NCBI GenBank assembly: GCA_949317995.1
Contig: OX439037.1
Span: 21,387,182 to 21,451,181 of the forward strand
DNA length: 64,000 nucleotides
Source of the DNA: Acholoe squamosa
Lineage: Eukaryota; Annelida; Polychaeta; Phyllodocida; Polynoidae
Reading direction: 5' to 3'
In this document: positions 48,532-60,816 of the stretch, one piece after another
Layout: each line of letters opens with the position of its first letter
Numbering within the stretch: position 1 is the stretch's first letter
Notes under the pieces: generated by a model
The model's input: only the letters and a program-made list of their open reading frames with translations
Told to the model about the DNA's origin: nothing
Databases searched by the model: none
Translations under genes and position numbers: made by a program

Positions 48532-51379
48532 CAGTGTTAAAACTTCAACTTCAAACTCTTTAATTTGTAAACGGAAATCAAGCAATAAATATTGGTATTG
48601 TCGAGGTGGTATGGCATACTTGGCAATTAGAACAAACATGTCTAAGTAGGTGGTTCGACTGTCGAACATGGAGTATGGGAGGTAAGAAATCCCATGATCA
48701 CCATGGTGGAACTGGATAGTGAAATTTTATCAAATATCTGCAGAAGGACCGATTTAAATGCTACTACCGCCGCCCCTACACTATTTGATGCATAAATGCC
48801 CCCCTGGAGGGTGATTCGCAAAAGAACTGAGGGTATGGAAATTAATGAGTTTCATCAGGATCCAAAGGTGATCACATGCAGTTCATGGTTAGTAATTCTA
48901 CATCTACAAGTGCGAATTAGGTACTTGATACACTGGAAATGTATCCCACTTCAATTGATAATTATTATGCTTCCTCCTCTCTGAAAAGCTTGTTTCTGAA
49001 CACTTGATTTGACCATAGAAGAATTATTACTTCTTCTGAATGACCCTCCTGGTGAACATCGCGCTGAGCCTCCAAATGCGCCGAGCTCTTTATTCTGACG
49101 ATACCTTCGAGTGTGATCAGTACGTTGGGTAGTCAACCCTAGATTCGACCCCTATAGCTGGTTAATATACCCTAAGTCGAATTTCCTATGTCGATGCCTA
49201 TTACGTTTAGATAGTGTACAACAAGAAAATAGTTAATCCATCATGTCCTATTCACTACACAAGGGATCATGCCATATTTTGCACAATAAATGGAATTGTA
49301 AAAATGAAAAGAGTACCTTTTTGAAATCATGAAACCGTCCAGTGTGGTCGATTTATGGACGAACTACCCTACTAGCACAGGGAGTTTTCCATCAGCACTA
49401 CGGCTTTCCACGTGTCTCCAAACATGGACCCCCGCTACTCCTTCTCCCGATGACAAAGCGGTTTAATTTTCCAAAGGGTGCCCCCGAAAAGGCTGACGAG
49501 CCGCCCCACCACCAGGGCGCGCCACTGGGGGTCAAGGAGACGCCAGGTTTTGTTTCTGCCTGTTACAAAGATGTTTCACGTGCGTCCCGCTAGGAGGCAG
49601 ACTCCCCCTGGTGTGTAAGTCGTGAACTAATCGACTGCTGGGGTATCGGGTGGAGATGATGTGGTATTGGATGCAGATAGTTTACTGAATGTGGGAAACA
49701 ATACCCTCAGACCTTATGAATCTTCCTTACCAAAGTTGTGAAGAGTCAATATAATATAGCATCGGGATCAAGTTGCAGGGTATATCAATTTTGTCAATGA
49801 GAAGCAGCGAACTGAAAATTATACTATCAATAGGACATATAGATGTTTATCGTCTTTATTTGATGGAATTAATCTATAAACTACCAGTGTTGCTCAATGT
49901 TATTATTTTTCCCACGATAACGGGACAGGTGTACGTAGCATTTGAGGTGAGAAAGGATTCTAAGAAGGCAAGGAAAGTGGGGTTGATACTTATGGTGACT
50001 TTTTCAGTATAAACAATTGTCCTAGCAACAGATCAATGTAGTGCCAACAGTGGATTCCTTGGGTTAATGTTGGGAGCTTATAATTATGGCATAAATATGA
50101 CCTCAAAACATTTGATTTTCTGAAGTTATTTGAAAAGACCATAACTTCTCTTGGGGAGTGGTCATTTTTTAACAACGGGGGGGGGGGGGCTCGGTGAAAT
50201 TCCGCACGTGCGCGGCGAAAATTGCCATAATGAGCTATAGTTAGTATATCAAGGGAGCTAAGGGCCTCCACTAGTCGACAATTAACCAAAACGACCGTCC
50301 ATACTGTATGTGAGTATGTCAGTGGGGGTGGGGTACATCTAGAGTACACCTCTCGGTACCATAATCGATACCAAATTGTGTCAAAAAGTCAAACATGTCA
50401 GTCTTTCAGGTGGAATATCATGACAGATTTGCACATCGGTGGCGATAGTCGTGTAGTGGAGATAGGCCCTAACACATCATCATCCACAGCGTGCGTCTAT
50501 AGGTCCTTATTGATGTCACAAATTTAGACAAGGCTAACATCGCAGGGGGAGGGGGTTATGTTAGGCCATTTTGAAATAGTTTTTTTTTGGTGATCCTTGT
50601 TAAAGTAAAAGATCCTAGGATTACTTAACAAAAATGTATGCCACACACAGGATTTCTCAGACTTAAGGGTTGAAATTCTAAGATTTTGATCACTAAGATT
50701 TTTTAACATAAGATCATTGTTATCTAGGATTTTCTGACATAGAGTATTACTAGTCATGTGGCCGGGCCTTAAAGCAGTACAGGCTCAGGGTTTGCTTACC
50801 TCAACTACTCGATACCAACCATTACAATTTAATTGCAAGAAGGAAAAAAATAACGGGTAAGCCCACTTTCCTCTTAGAACGTTTTTTTCCTAGGACTTTC
50901 TATGTTAAGATTTTATATTGTCATACTTTGGGCCCATGTGTACGGGACTTAAGAATAATGCTTCGCCCTCCATCTATAGGCATGTTGGCCTCCAGCTGAA
51001 AATTGCTTTCCCCTAACATGGTTTATGCAAGATAAAATACAAAACTGCAAGCTCTTTGAACAGTTTAGAATTCAAACAGGGTGAGCTTAGACTCATTCAT
51101 AGAGACATTGTTGGTACGTGTAGCCTCTATCTGTGTAAAATGTATGCCATGTTACACATAAACATGAATACAAAGGTGGCAATGGAACGTTTTGATTTAA
51201 CTGCAGATAAATCGACAGGGGAACTTTGCGGCATTTAAAAATATTTTTGGCACAGAAATAGTTTACGCTGTCTTTTTAGCATAGAAATGGGAAAGGAAAT
51301 TCCCCTTTTTAAGGGAGAACGACATGTATTGCCCCGGCGTATTGCCAATTTGGTATGTCATTTTCACTGGTGGACTTGG

Positions 51380-51460
51380 TGGGTGGTTGATGAGCTGGGT
51401 GGGTAGATGGACAGGGCAGGATGGGGGTATATGATGTGGCAGGGGTTGAGGGGGTTAGAG
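51380..51460 (+). other. G-rich tract with G-quadruplex potential
   Basis: GGG runs in GCTGGGTGGGTAG, ACAGGGCAGG, ATGGGGGT, AGGGGTTG and AGGGGG fall within 80 bp on the plus strand, although some loops are long. No gene start is evident nearby. Confidence 0.4.
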
Positions 51461-52338
51461 TGAGTGATGTGCACTGATTGTGCTCATCTCACCGTTGTCA
51501 ACCAGACTCGTGCCGTAAGCCCTGCGGCTACTGCAGTGCCCCCACACATATGTCCACAACCTCCCACCAGATGTCGCCCCACCTCGGCAGGCGGGCCCTT
51601 TCCGGCAGCCATCTTGGAACAATAATAATGGATCGTAAATCGCAGCTTTTGAACATTTTAAAGGGATTGCAGCTTGCCCATTCGATGCCGCAGTAGGGGT
51701 TCCTGAGTGTGTTTGTTTTGTTAAGATTGGATTGGTTGATTTTTTACAGCCATCAAATAGAGAAGTTTAATTTGCTTTCTTCTGGAGGGTATCTTTGTTG
51801 AAGGAGGGTGAAAATGTCTCAGATTGACTTGTAGCTTTCACTAGGCTCAGGATTGATATAGAGTTCTCCTTTGATGATGCACTCCATCGTCCCAGTGGGG
51901 GGCGCTACATCAGTCAGTAGTATACAGCATTTTATAGTCCCATCACCAGGATTATGGGGATAAAAACATAATCTTCAAAGGCGGAAAATCACATGCATCA
52001 TTACATCTGACATTTAAACTACTGTTGTACTTTATCATTCAGATAGTATTTCTTAGGAAATGTTTCTAAATCGGGCCCCTAGTACATGTAAATCAATTCA
52101 TTATTTTGGAGTTTGCTCCTGTATATCTCTTTTTTATTTTTTTTTATTCTGAAGGTAAATCCCTGAACCAGAGCTTGGCTTCTGTCTCATGTCTTCTGTG
52201 TATGCATATTATTTTTAAGCATTTATCAGTTTATAACCATATTATGATGATAATTATGACCTCTGTATTCATGAGATCCTGTTTAGAATACTCCTGAAAT
52301 TTAACTAACCTGTAACCCAGGGGCAGGGGGATGAGGGG

Positions 52339-53143
52339 TTGTACAACCACTATCTGTGTAAACGACTGCTGTCTAACGTAATGCACAGAGTCTGACCATC
52401 CAACCTCTATCTGTGTAAAAATGAACACTATCTGTAGTAACCATTCAGCCTCTATCTGTGTAAATACATGAGATCCGAGTTACTCCAGCAGGCTCCTAAA
52501 GCCGGGGATATGTCCGCTAGGGGGCGGTGTACGCGAAGCCATGGTGGGTCCCTTTCATACCACGACAGGCAGGCACCTTGACCACCCGGGAGGCAGGGGG
52601 TGGGGAGTGGACAACATACCATGCACTCACAGTCTCAGCTATGTGGGTCAGTGTGTGTATCATACACAGACCAATATCTCCTATTTCTATAAATCATAAT
52701 GAGTTTATTTTTCACACCAGCCAACAAGGTGTTCATACCCACACTATCATAATTTTTCAAGGCAAAATTCCTAAAATTACCCATCAAAAGTCAACTATGA
52801 AATTATCTCCCATTGACTCAGCATTGTGGCCTAGTTAGGGAGACCCACCCTGCTCCTGCTGCCCGACCGGCAACCAGCTCACAAGTGGGCGCAAGGGGTA
52901 ACTCAGACCTCATGTATTAACACTATGTCTACAAACTTTCCCATCAACGTGTTAAGGCACATAATCAATGTTGATAAACTTAATGTAAGGGGTATATAAT
53001 GTGTCTTTTATAATGATAACAGCCTTTTGACAAACAGGATTTGATACAGAAAGTGTTTTTTTAACACAGATAGTGGTTTGATGGTCAGCCTCTAACTGTA
53101 GTACTACAGATAATAGCTCTTTACACAGATAGTGGTTATACAG
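52339..53143. mobile_element. ~805-bp element with ACCACTATCTGTGTAAA inverted ends
   Basis: TTGTACAACCACTATCTGTG at the left pairs with the complement of CACAGATAGTGGTTATACAG at the right. Internal CCTCTATCTGTGTAAA copies occur (about 52401, 52449), as does a lone one at about 51124. There is no coding content. Confidence 0.55.
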
Positions 53144-56100
53144 GGGTAGTTAATGTCAAATGAGGTGGAGAAGTCACATTAGGAGTTGGTGGTTTCCAGC
53201 CTCCATAACCCTTTGAGCTTTGCATAGTGCACTATATAGGACATTGCTGCACTTTGGTCCATATGCTTCCTGATGGTACCCCTCGTGAGTAACTCGCCCT
53301 ACACACTACATTCAAATATCATACACATGATACAAGGTCAGAATTACAGAGAAGAATCAATGGCATGATAAACGAATAGAGCATAAGGACATAATATAGT
53401 ACAGCTTTTTGAAGCTAAAGGGCTAAGTTTGGAGGCAGATGGCTGTGTGGTTACATTTCAGTGGTATGGCCTGAGAGCAGAATGTGACTATTGGAGCTGA
53501 TAGGTTAGACCGATTAAAATGTAATACAAGCAGTGTATGGGATGTAAAGCCATATACCCATCACCAGAGCTGATGTCCCATCAGATAAATTGTTCTTGTT
53601 TCCCGGAGGGAAGTTCTCTATAAAACTCAACAACATTATTGGGAACTGCCCTTTATCGGGATTAAGAGCACTCCTTTCCAATGATAAATGCCCCTTGGCC
53701 ACTGTTTAAAGTAAACCCACCACGATGGATGTGCTTGAAGCAGTTTTGGGTTGTATATTAAAATCCATATCTATAGTGTAAATCTCTCTTTGGATGTTCC
53801 TCTCAAGCTACGTTGATCTCTTGTATTCCAACTTGTATTAATAGGCCGAAACAAGCTTGGTTTCCGGTTACCTGACATAAGTGGAGGCTCCACTACGCGA
53901 TTTGTGCCGAGAATCGCAGCTTTTCTCATGAAAGCAAACACAAACACAGCTTATAAGGTGATATTTGTTATTCTTTCAATGTAGAAATTGAATGTTGACA
54001 GAGCTATTTGTTTATGTGGGGAAGGGTTTGTGGGTGATCCAGTTGGTCTAATGTATACATTGCAGACTTTCATACTGATGAGTCTCTGCAATTCAATATC
54101 AGGTTTGATTTTTACAGTACAAGATCCTGCGATCTGTGTAACTGTTGTGTTGTTATTTAGGGTAGAGGCAACCTGAGTCAGCCAGGCACCTAAAGTCGGA
54201 CACCTTTTGCATTGAATTACATAATAGATATGAAGAATTCAGCTATCATTTGAATTAGACATGAAAACTCAGGTATCATACTCTCTAACAAATGAGGAAT
54301 AAAACGTAAACCTCCTGTCATACATGGTTTTACAACTGTGCAAACTCGGGGTATTTTTTGTTATATTCTGAGGATGAAGAATGGTGAGTGAATGGAGATC
54401 CTGGTTTGATTTGTCAATTTGTCATGTCTTACCCTTCATGTTTATTGGATTTCTATACATGTCAATGGCAATGTACACAATTTTTCTAATGATTTGACTT
54501 AACAAACCTCAATACATCCCTCATGTTACGATATGAGAGTTATTCTTCTATGACCTTCAGATTACACCTACTGTCAGACACCAATTACACCCCACATCAG
54601 ACACAATTATATCATGATTTCAATACTTTCACAATGGACATTGTATCACATACAGAATACTTTATAATATCCCTGCACTCCCAGATAGGGATATTCAATC
54701 TGTGTTTGGTTTACCTACTATCTAACACCTAAACCTAATCACTACTCCATCTGCCCATAGAAGTCATGCTCATCTGAACCTGTAGACCGACCTGTTACAG
54801 GTATGCAAAATTAAACATCTGAGAGTGTCCTGGAGAGGAGTATCGTAATAGCTTGGAGTCTTTAGTGTTATATGCTATATGCCTCCATAGCATATTTCAC
54901 ATGCAGTGACCCATTATGTCTGTATTAGATAGATAACATAGTGTCTGACTCTAGGGTCACCTCTGGCATGAGCTGTCCAACTGTAGGTGCAATTTGATGT
55001 TTTTGGGACTAAATATGTACAGCTCATTTATTCATATGTATTGGAAAGTTTCATCAAACCCTCTTCATGGATCTTGGGGTTAAAGTATTATGGATCTACT
55101 GGTGCAATGAAAAGTAAAATTCACCACAATTAAAGTTACAAGATTTGAGCACTAAATATGGCCACCTCCTGTGTGGTCGGGAGCGTCCGAAATGGGTGCC
55201 TCTATCCTATATTTTGCTGTGTTGATGTTTATATACTGACCCCCTACCCAATCACAGAGTCTATGCAGGTGCAGGTTAGTTTGTAAATATGGCACACAAG
55301 GAGAGAGATCACCCATGAAATGTCCCCTGAAATCTCATGTTTATACACTTTTGATTCTTATGTTTACAATATCTGTAGGAATGTCAACACCCTATACCTT
55401 AGGCACTATAGTGATAACATTTCATGAGAATGTAGCAAAGAATCGTATAGTGGAGCCTCCACTATACCTAAGCAAAACAGTTCTGAACAGCCTACGACTC
55501 TTTGGAGAACCTTTGCATAATAATAACATATAGCTTTTTTGGCGGGGGTTATCATACCTTTTTTAGGTGTGTTTTCTTTCAATTTTTAAGAATCTTGGTA
55601 ATGGATCGGTGATATATGCCCATGTTTTCATTTTGTTTGTCAAGTTTGTGTCATATATATGTGCCCACTTTGGGTGGAAAATATTCGTTTTGGAACGCAA
55701 CCCATGGATGGACTGTCCTAGGTAAGACTATCATACTCTATGTAAAAATGAAAAAGTCATTTTTGTCTATTTTCCACTTACATTTTGCCCGTCCTGCACC
55801 CAATATTTGTTTTCTTTTGTCCTCCGGCACCCAATGGTAAAACTGAAGTTCCCTCAGATGCCCATGATTGTGGAATGGTTGTTTGCCAAAAGCAACGTGC
55901 TTAGAAACCAGTAAAATTTTACACTATGGACAGGTCAAAGCAAGAAAGAAAAAAAAACACCAAATATGGGACCTGAAAAAGGTCTTCACTTATCCCTTGA
56001 AAGCCTTGAACAATTAACACCATGGGTAGATTTAGATGGGCTGCCTATATTAGTATTTTCTTCTTTTCTTTTGGATCCCAAGTAACTGTCTCAGATGTGA

Positions 56101-56989
56101 GCCCCAGCTCTATATGCAATGCCTCCACTTTTACTCCACCTGCTGCCTTTTTCCAAATCTTGGATCCAACACCGTTATTGCAAGGCAATCTTTGTTTTCT
56201 CCAAAGCAGATCCAGGCACCTAGAACATCTGTAATGATGTCCCTGAATGGGTCAGTGTGTGGCCAGTGATCGGTATGTGGTGGGCATTCCCTGTGGTCAG
56301 TGGTTAGTTTTTGGTGCAGGGCTCCCTGACCACCTCCATAGTACAGCCTGGATGTAGCACTAATCTATCACTACTAGGGCTGTGTGAGGTCTGTCTATAA
56401 TTCACTCACGACACGCCCCTGTACCTCCTTCTCCTTCTCATCACCTCCTCCCCCATACAGGGATTCATACTCTCACCACTTTGATGTTCCTTGGTTTAAA
56501 CAGTTAAGGGTCATACAATGTTGGCATCATGGCGCTTGGCTGCAGTTCATGTAAGTAACTCTTCGGCAATGCATTCATACATTATGCCAGCTTGGTGCTT
56601 TCCCGGAGAATCAGAGTAATCCCGGTTCCAATGCAGTACTGCATTGATGCGTCATGTGACTACAGAGAAGGATGGACTTTAAAGTATATTGCTGCCCTTA
56701 TTGGGCTAAACACACATACTCCACCTTCGTGTGTTCTGGGTAACTCTTCTATGCGCAGTCTGTGGATCGCCAGATGGACAACTAATATGGGCGTGGTAGG
56801 CAAAATAAAATATAAGTTAGCCTTTTTGAGACTATTCAGAACAATCGCATGCAGAAAAGAGAAGGGGGCATTCCCCTTTTCCCCTATTCCTAAGCAAAAT
56901 TGAATATAGATACATATATAGTATACCTAGAATAGCCCATTCTTTAATATGAATAAATAGTTTACAATTTTGAACTTGGGCCAAATTTA

Positions 56990-57023
56990 ATTAGCATTAC
57001 TCATTTAATGAGTAATGCTAATT
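56990..57023. repeat. ~34-bp palindrome
   Basis: ATTAGCATTACTCAT, then a short centre TTA, then ATGAGTAATGCTAAT. The arms are perfect 15-mers. Confidence 0.8.
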
Positions 57024-57594
57024 CACATGTAGATGTTAGTGAATCCACATAGATCTCTGTGAATATGTGCTTACATATTTATAGGATAATAACAAGTGTC
57101 TCCTATCTACCACATACAGAGAGTGTCAGTGGAGGGACCACCTTGAAGTACAGCAGTACAAGAAAATTAATGCTGTTTTAGCTTTGATGTTTCCAGGTGA
57201 GAACAGGTATGGTCTGCACCGGGTCATGTTCATGCTCCAGTACCTCCTTGTCTGGACATCACCCGGTCCCAGTCATTGCATACCTATATATTTCTTGTGG
57301 AAGCTTGTAATTGTTTGTGCATTCTATAGAATAAGAGGGGTGAGATTATATAGTCTTTGTAGAGATTCCAGACCATTCGCAATTCCCCGACTGTCTTATA
57401 CCAAGAGTCCACTTGACCCCTTAGGCCGACGTTGATGTAGGAAATGTATGGCCCAAAAATTGTCCATGCTACTTCCTGACCTTCCCAATGTTGTTTGGTG
57501 TGGTCTTCCTAGCAATGCCAACCTATTCCATACACTTCCAACCCTTACCAACCACTCGCGATATATCCTCCCGACACCTCCCGAGCCTCACCAA

Positions 57595-57945
57595 TGACTT
57601 CTGATCCTGCTCACAAAATTCCGACCCTCCCCACTGCCTTTAGACTTCCCAACTGCCTCCCCACACTCCCCATTGCCTTCAGACCTTCCTCACTGCTTTC
57701 AGACCCTCCCCACTGCCTTCCGACACTCCCCAGTGACTTACGACCTTCCTTATAAGGAGGCATCATGTAATGCCTTTCCCAATCCCTTCCGGCCCTATAT
57801 TCACCACTTTGTGATCCTTTCACCATCTCCCGACCCTCTCCACTGCCTTGAGACCTCCAAACTGCCTTCCCACTCTCCAAAATATTCAATGTGCCTCCCG
57901 ACCCGAAGCAATGCCCTCCGACCTTGTTCACTACCTTCATTTATT
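57595..57945. repeat. ~20-bp pyrimidine-rich minisatellite
   Basis: Units resembling CTCCCCACTGCCTTCAGACC recur with variation for about 350 bp. The strand bias (C/T on plus) produces long but meaningless open frames on both strands. Confidence 0.75.
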
Positions 57946-57966
57946 ACACGACCTCTGTGATTTTGG

Positions 57967-58200
57967 GTGCTTTTTCTGGATATTCCCATTCTGATACCTG
58001 TCGATATTGCAGGTCTTAGGAGTGCTGATATCCTGGATATCGGCACTCCTAGGAGAAGGGGAAGCAATAGGGAGATATGTATGCAGTGCGAGGGTCGGGA
58101 GAGCACGGGGTATATATTAACAGAGTAATGAATGGGCTCAAACCAAACCAACGGCTGCCGGGCGCCGAGGTGTGTGACGGTATATTGGTAAGAATGCCAC
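57967..58200. repeat. Left part of composite repeat hosting the LTR element
   Basis: GTGCTTTTTCTGGATATTCC through GATATTGCA (57967-58011) matches 30723-30778. A hairpin with 20-bp arms follows (58014-58054, centre GATATCCTGGATATC), then TAACAGAGTAATGAATGGGC (58117), which is reverse-complemented at 63673-63693. Then comes AACCAAACCAACGGCTGCCG (about 58143). The repeat resumes on the far side of the LTR element (63416-63693). Confidence 0.65.
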
Positions 58201-58205
58201 CAGAA

Positions 58206-59073
58206 TATTCTGGATGCTTTGTTGGGGGGATTTGGGGTAGCATAAGGTCTAAAAGCTCACCTTAATTCTTCCTGTTGTTGTTATTGGTAATACTGAATCC
58301 TTTCCCAACTCCACATACCAAAGTAGTTGCCAGGCAAGGCCTGTACTAAGTAATAGTCCAAGAGAGCACTCTAAGAGGTAATTATATATCATAGGCTTTA
58401 TTTACTGACTAACACACATTATGCACCATTTCATATCAACCTGAGGTAATGTCCGGAGAATGCATCTGATGGCTCCTAAGTCACAATGCTCTACTGTCCA
58501 ACACGCAATACCAACCAGGAAGCCACCTATCCCATATGCAGTAACACCCAGCCAATGGCTCCGCCCTGTCTCCACGTAATCTCCACAAAGGGCTAAGTCC
58601 ATATAGAACTGGCAATCAGTCACCCAGTATCACGAAGCAGTCTTCGCCAGCACTGTGTCCATGAATGAATTTCCCCCTGCTGAATCAGGCAGGGATGTTA
58701 GGCTTTATAGGCTGTGGCTACATCCTGTTATGGGATCAAGTTTATGGCTCTGCCTCCCGGAGGTATTGATTACATCCTGCTTAAAGTGCATCCTGCTAAG
58801 GGCATGACTCAATGTCCTGTTATCACCAGCATCCTGGTATGAGGAGTTCCTGTTCCAATGTCCTGTAATGAGTCAGCCCTCACATTACATCCTATTGGGA
58901 GTTAATCCCCTTCTTGTATCCTGTTGTGACTAAATTGTCTCACATCCTGGTACAGTCACCAGATCTAACTTTAGCATTCTCCTACCTCTAATAGAGTTTT
59001 ATGCTACATGACATGAATACCTTATTGCCAGCCACATACTTAAGTTGTCGTGACTGACTAATGATCGACAACA
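58206..59073 (-). repeat. 3' LTR (868 bp)
   Basis: It is a direct copy of 62525-63392. On the minus strand a TATATAATTA box (near 58381-58390) and AATAAA (58397-58402) lie close together; the AATAAA is the best candidate for polyadenylation. Its U3 part holds the CATCCTG repeat array (58722-58955). An open frame of 73 codons (58402-58623) is identical in both LTRs but looks incidental. Confidence 0.9.
58722..58955. repeat. CATCCTG-motif array in the LTR, with TGACTCA sites
   Basis: About nine variants of (A/G)(C/T)ATCCTG(T/G)TATG-type words occur every 18-35 bp. Two AP-1/TRE-like heptamers, TGACTCA (58805-58811) and TGAGTCA (58869-58875), lie among them. The array is repeated in the other LTR (about 63041-63274). 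Position in U3 suggests an enhancer-like role, which is inference. Confidence 0.55.
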
Positions 59074-59087
59074 CATCCCTGGCCTTT
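59074..59087 (-). promoter_or_regulatory. Weak polypurine-tract candidate
   Basis: The minus strand reads AAAGGCCAGGGATG directly before the 3' LTR. It is purine-biased but interrupted by CC and T, so weaker than usual. Confidence 0.35.
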
Positions 59088-59450
59088 AAGACAATTGGCT
59101 AGGTCAATTGTTAGATGAACTCACATGAGTTCAATATATATGCATTTACTTTCATTTTACATTTGTTTTGTTTTCTTGTTAGTTCACTTCATAATTTCTG
59201 TTTCACCCTATTCTATGTATATTGTTGATGGAGTTTTGAATTATTTCCTTATTTAACCTCACATACATGACTTCCTCAAATTAAGTTTTGTAATCAATGT
59301 ATGGTTGCTTCTTTATCTTCTTATGTTTCACTTTCTTAATGTTTCATTGCCAAAAATTACTCGGGTTCGGAACCTCAACCCTTTGAGATATGAAAGAGAT
59401 AATCACACAGACACTCATGTTATACTACTGGACACTAACAGGTTTGGTCC

Positions 59451-60035
59451 CTACATAAATACATTTGGACCACAGTGTCCCTCTACCCTCTCAAAGAGAT
59501 CCTCCAAGTCGAATTCCTCCCCATATCTAAATTGGCACTCTCTATATGCCACCTCAAGTCTCGGATCAGGCCTCCTTGACCTGACTCTATCAGCATTTCT
59601 TAGTCTGAGCAGTACCGTTCTCTCAATAATGGGGTCTGCTCCCTGCATCCCATTTCGGATCCTCCAGCTATTCAAACGCCATGGAATACGCAATTCTTCC
59701 TCCAGGCCCCTCCAGACCTCGTCAGCAACATCCTGGTCATAACCCTGCCGCTGGGCCGCTGTGATAAATAGCCAATAGGGCTTGACTCTGTTCTTATGGC
59801 CCTGACGTCGGTTCACAACCACGGGTATTGCCATGGGTGGGTGGGCTGCCATAGGGCGTGGGATGGGGGCAGTGGGCCACTGCAACCTGGGTTCCATGAA
59901 CGCAGGCCGGACCATAATGGTCTCCGTCTGTGTCATTTTGTTTATAGCGTATTTTACAGCCGGTTTGTGCCTCAGGCACCGACAGCTGCAAGAGGCCATA
60001 ATGTTGTAGCAGATATTGAAGTCTCTTAAGACCAC
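59451..60035 (-). CDS. Accessory ORF of unknown function (194 codons)
   Basis: Arg/Pro-rich, with AVAHCPHP-like overlap in another frame. The second half is strongly protein-like and amphipathic (VADEVWRGLEEELRIPWRLN, then LLRLRNADRVRSRRPDPRLE and EEFDLEDLFERVEGHCG). It lies between the zinc-finger ORF and the 3' LTR, the place of an env or accessory gene, but has no signal peptide or transmembrane segment. I do not recognise the family. Confidence 0.45.
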   Translation of the reverse strand: MVLRDFNICYNIMASCSCRCLRHKPAVKYAINKMTQTETIMVRPAFMEPRLQWPTAPIPRPMAAHPPMAIPVVVNRRQGHKNRVKPYWLFITAAQRQGYDQDVADEVWRGLEEELRIPWRLNSWRIRNGMQGADPIIERTVLLRLRNADRVRSRRPDPRLEVAYRECQFRYGEEFDLEDLFERVEGHCGPNVFM

Positions 60036-60066
60036 CTTCCACTAATAGGATCCTAGTGGTGTCCCT

Positions 60067-60816
60067 TTAATCAGACTGACTATTGACAGCCTGACCGTGT
60101 TTCTTTTTCCAGTGGTCACTCAGCGCGTCTGAGCCAGTGAACATCGCCTTGCAGTCCGTACACACATATCTCTTACCTAAGTGTGCACTGGATTTGTGTC
60201 TTGACAGTCCAGATGCTCTGGTATAAGTTTTACCACAGGAGCTACACTCATGCCTTCTACAGTGCTCCGACAAACGGTCCCATGAGGCAGTAGACACCTG
60301 CGGCACATCGTCCTCCTGCACTGCAATATCCACCTCCAGCTTAATGTCAGGTTGAACTACATAATCATTATTGTTTGCTGCATCATTAACTGCTTTAATC
60401 CTTTCATTGACATTGTTCATCACCACCAAAAGAGCCTGATTGTTGTGGAGTACGCTCTCAACATTATGTATAAGTACGTCGAAGATACTCCTTTGTCCCT
60501 CCATGGTGAGTGGACTCCAGGCTTTAGTAAGTGTTTGTATTCCAGTCAGACGGGTGTGGGTGGGTGGCTTCTGTCCCGTAAGTCTCCCTCTCATTACTAA
60601 TTTGTTTGGCCTTATCGAAGCCCGGGTGTTGTGGGCTGTGAGGGTTGGGTGAGTTGGCCATACGGCCGCCCCTCTCTCCCACTGCCCAATTTCTGCTCCG
60701 GCATGTCTTAGAGCTGAGCCTATCGCAATTTGCTGTAATGTCAGATAACTGACCACCACAGCTCTGGGGTCCGTTGCCCAATATTGCCTCTGCAGATTCA
60801 GTTTTCTGCATGTCAC
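60067..60816 (-). CDS. Accessory ORF with two C2H2 zinc fingers
   Basis: 249 codons, stop ending at 60067. Residues from about 185 on contain CSSCGKTYTRASGLSRHKSS followed by AH, then CTDCKAMFTGSDALSDHWKK followed by KH: two C2H2 fingers with normal Cys/His spacing. Before them is a helical stretch (SIFDVLIHNVESVLHNNQAL, then MNNVNERIKAVNDA). The first ~90 residues look like a shadow of the overlapping 193-codon frame. It probably binds nucleic acid. C2H2 fingers are unusual for a retroelement, whose nucleocapsid normally has CCHC knuckles. Confidence 0.65.
   Translation of the reverse strand: MTCRKLNLQRQYWATDPRAVVVSYLTLQQIAIGSALRHAGAEIGQWERGAAVWPTHPTLTAHNTRASIRPNKLVMRGRLTGQKPPTHTRLTGIQTLTKAWSPLTMEGQRSIFDVLIHNVESVLHNNQALLVVMNNVNERIKAVNDAANNNDYVVQPDIKLEVDIAVQEDDVPQVSTASWDRLSEHCRRHECSSCGKTYTRASGLSRHKSSAHLGKRYVCTDCKAMFTGSDALSDHWKKKHGQAVNSQSD

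Larger units (their letters stand above)
48532..57590. other. Gene-poor intergenic region
   Basis: I found no protein-coding exon with recognisable homology. Longer open frames (49342-49593, 52527-52838, 56592-56903) are isolated, compositionally biased and without family motifs. Contents include G-rich tracts (50178-50189; 51380-51460), an inverted-repeat element (52339-53143), a small palindrome (56990-57023) and otherwise unique AT-rich sequence. Confidence 0.5.

Noticed and set aside
57611-58151. Overlapping ORFs of 95-116 codons on both strands
   Set aside because: Generated by the 20-bp minisatellite; the periodic repeats look like protein repeats but have no independent support.
58402-58623. 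73-codon ORF present twice (also 62721-62942)
   Set aside because: It is duplicated only because it lies in both LTRs; it has no homology or start context and overlaps the poly(A) signal.
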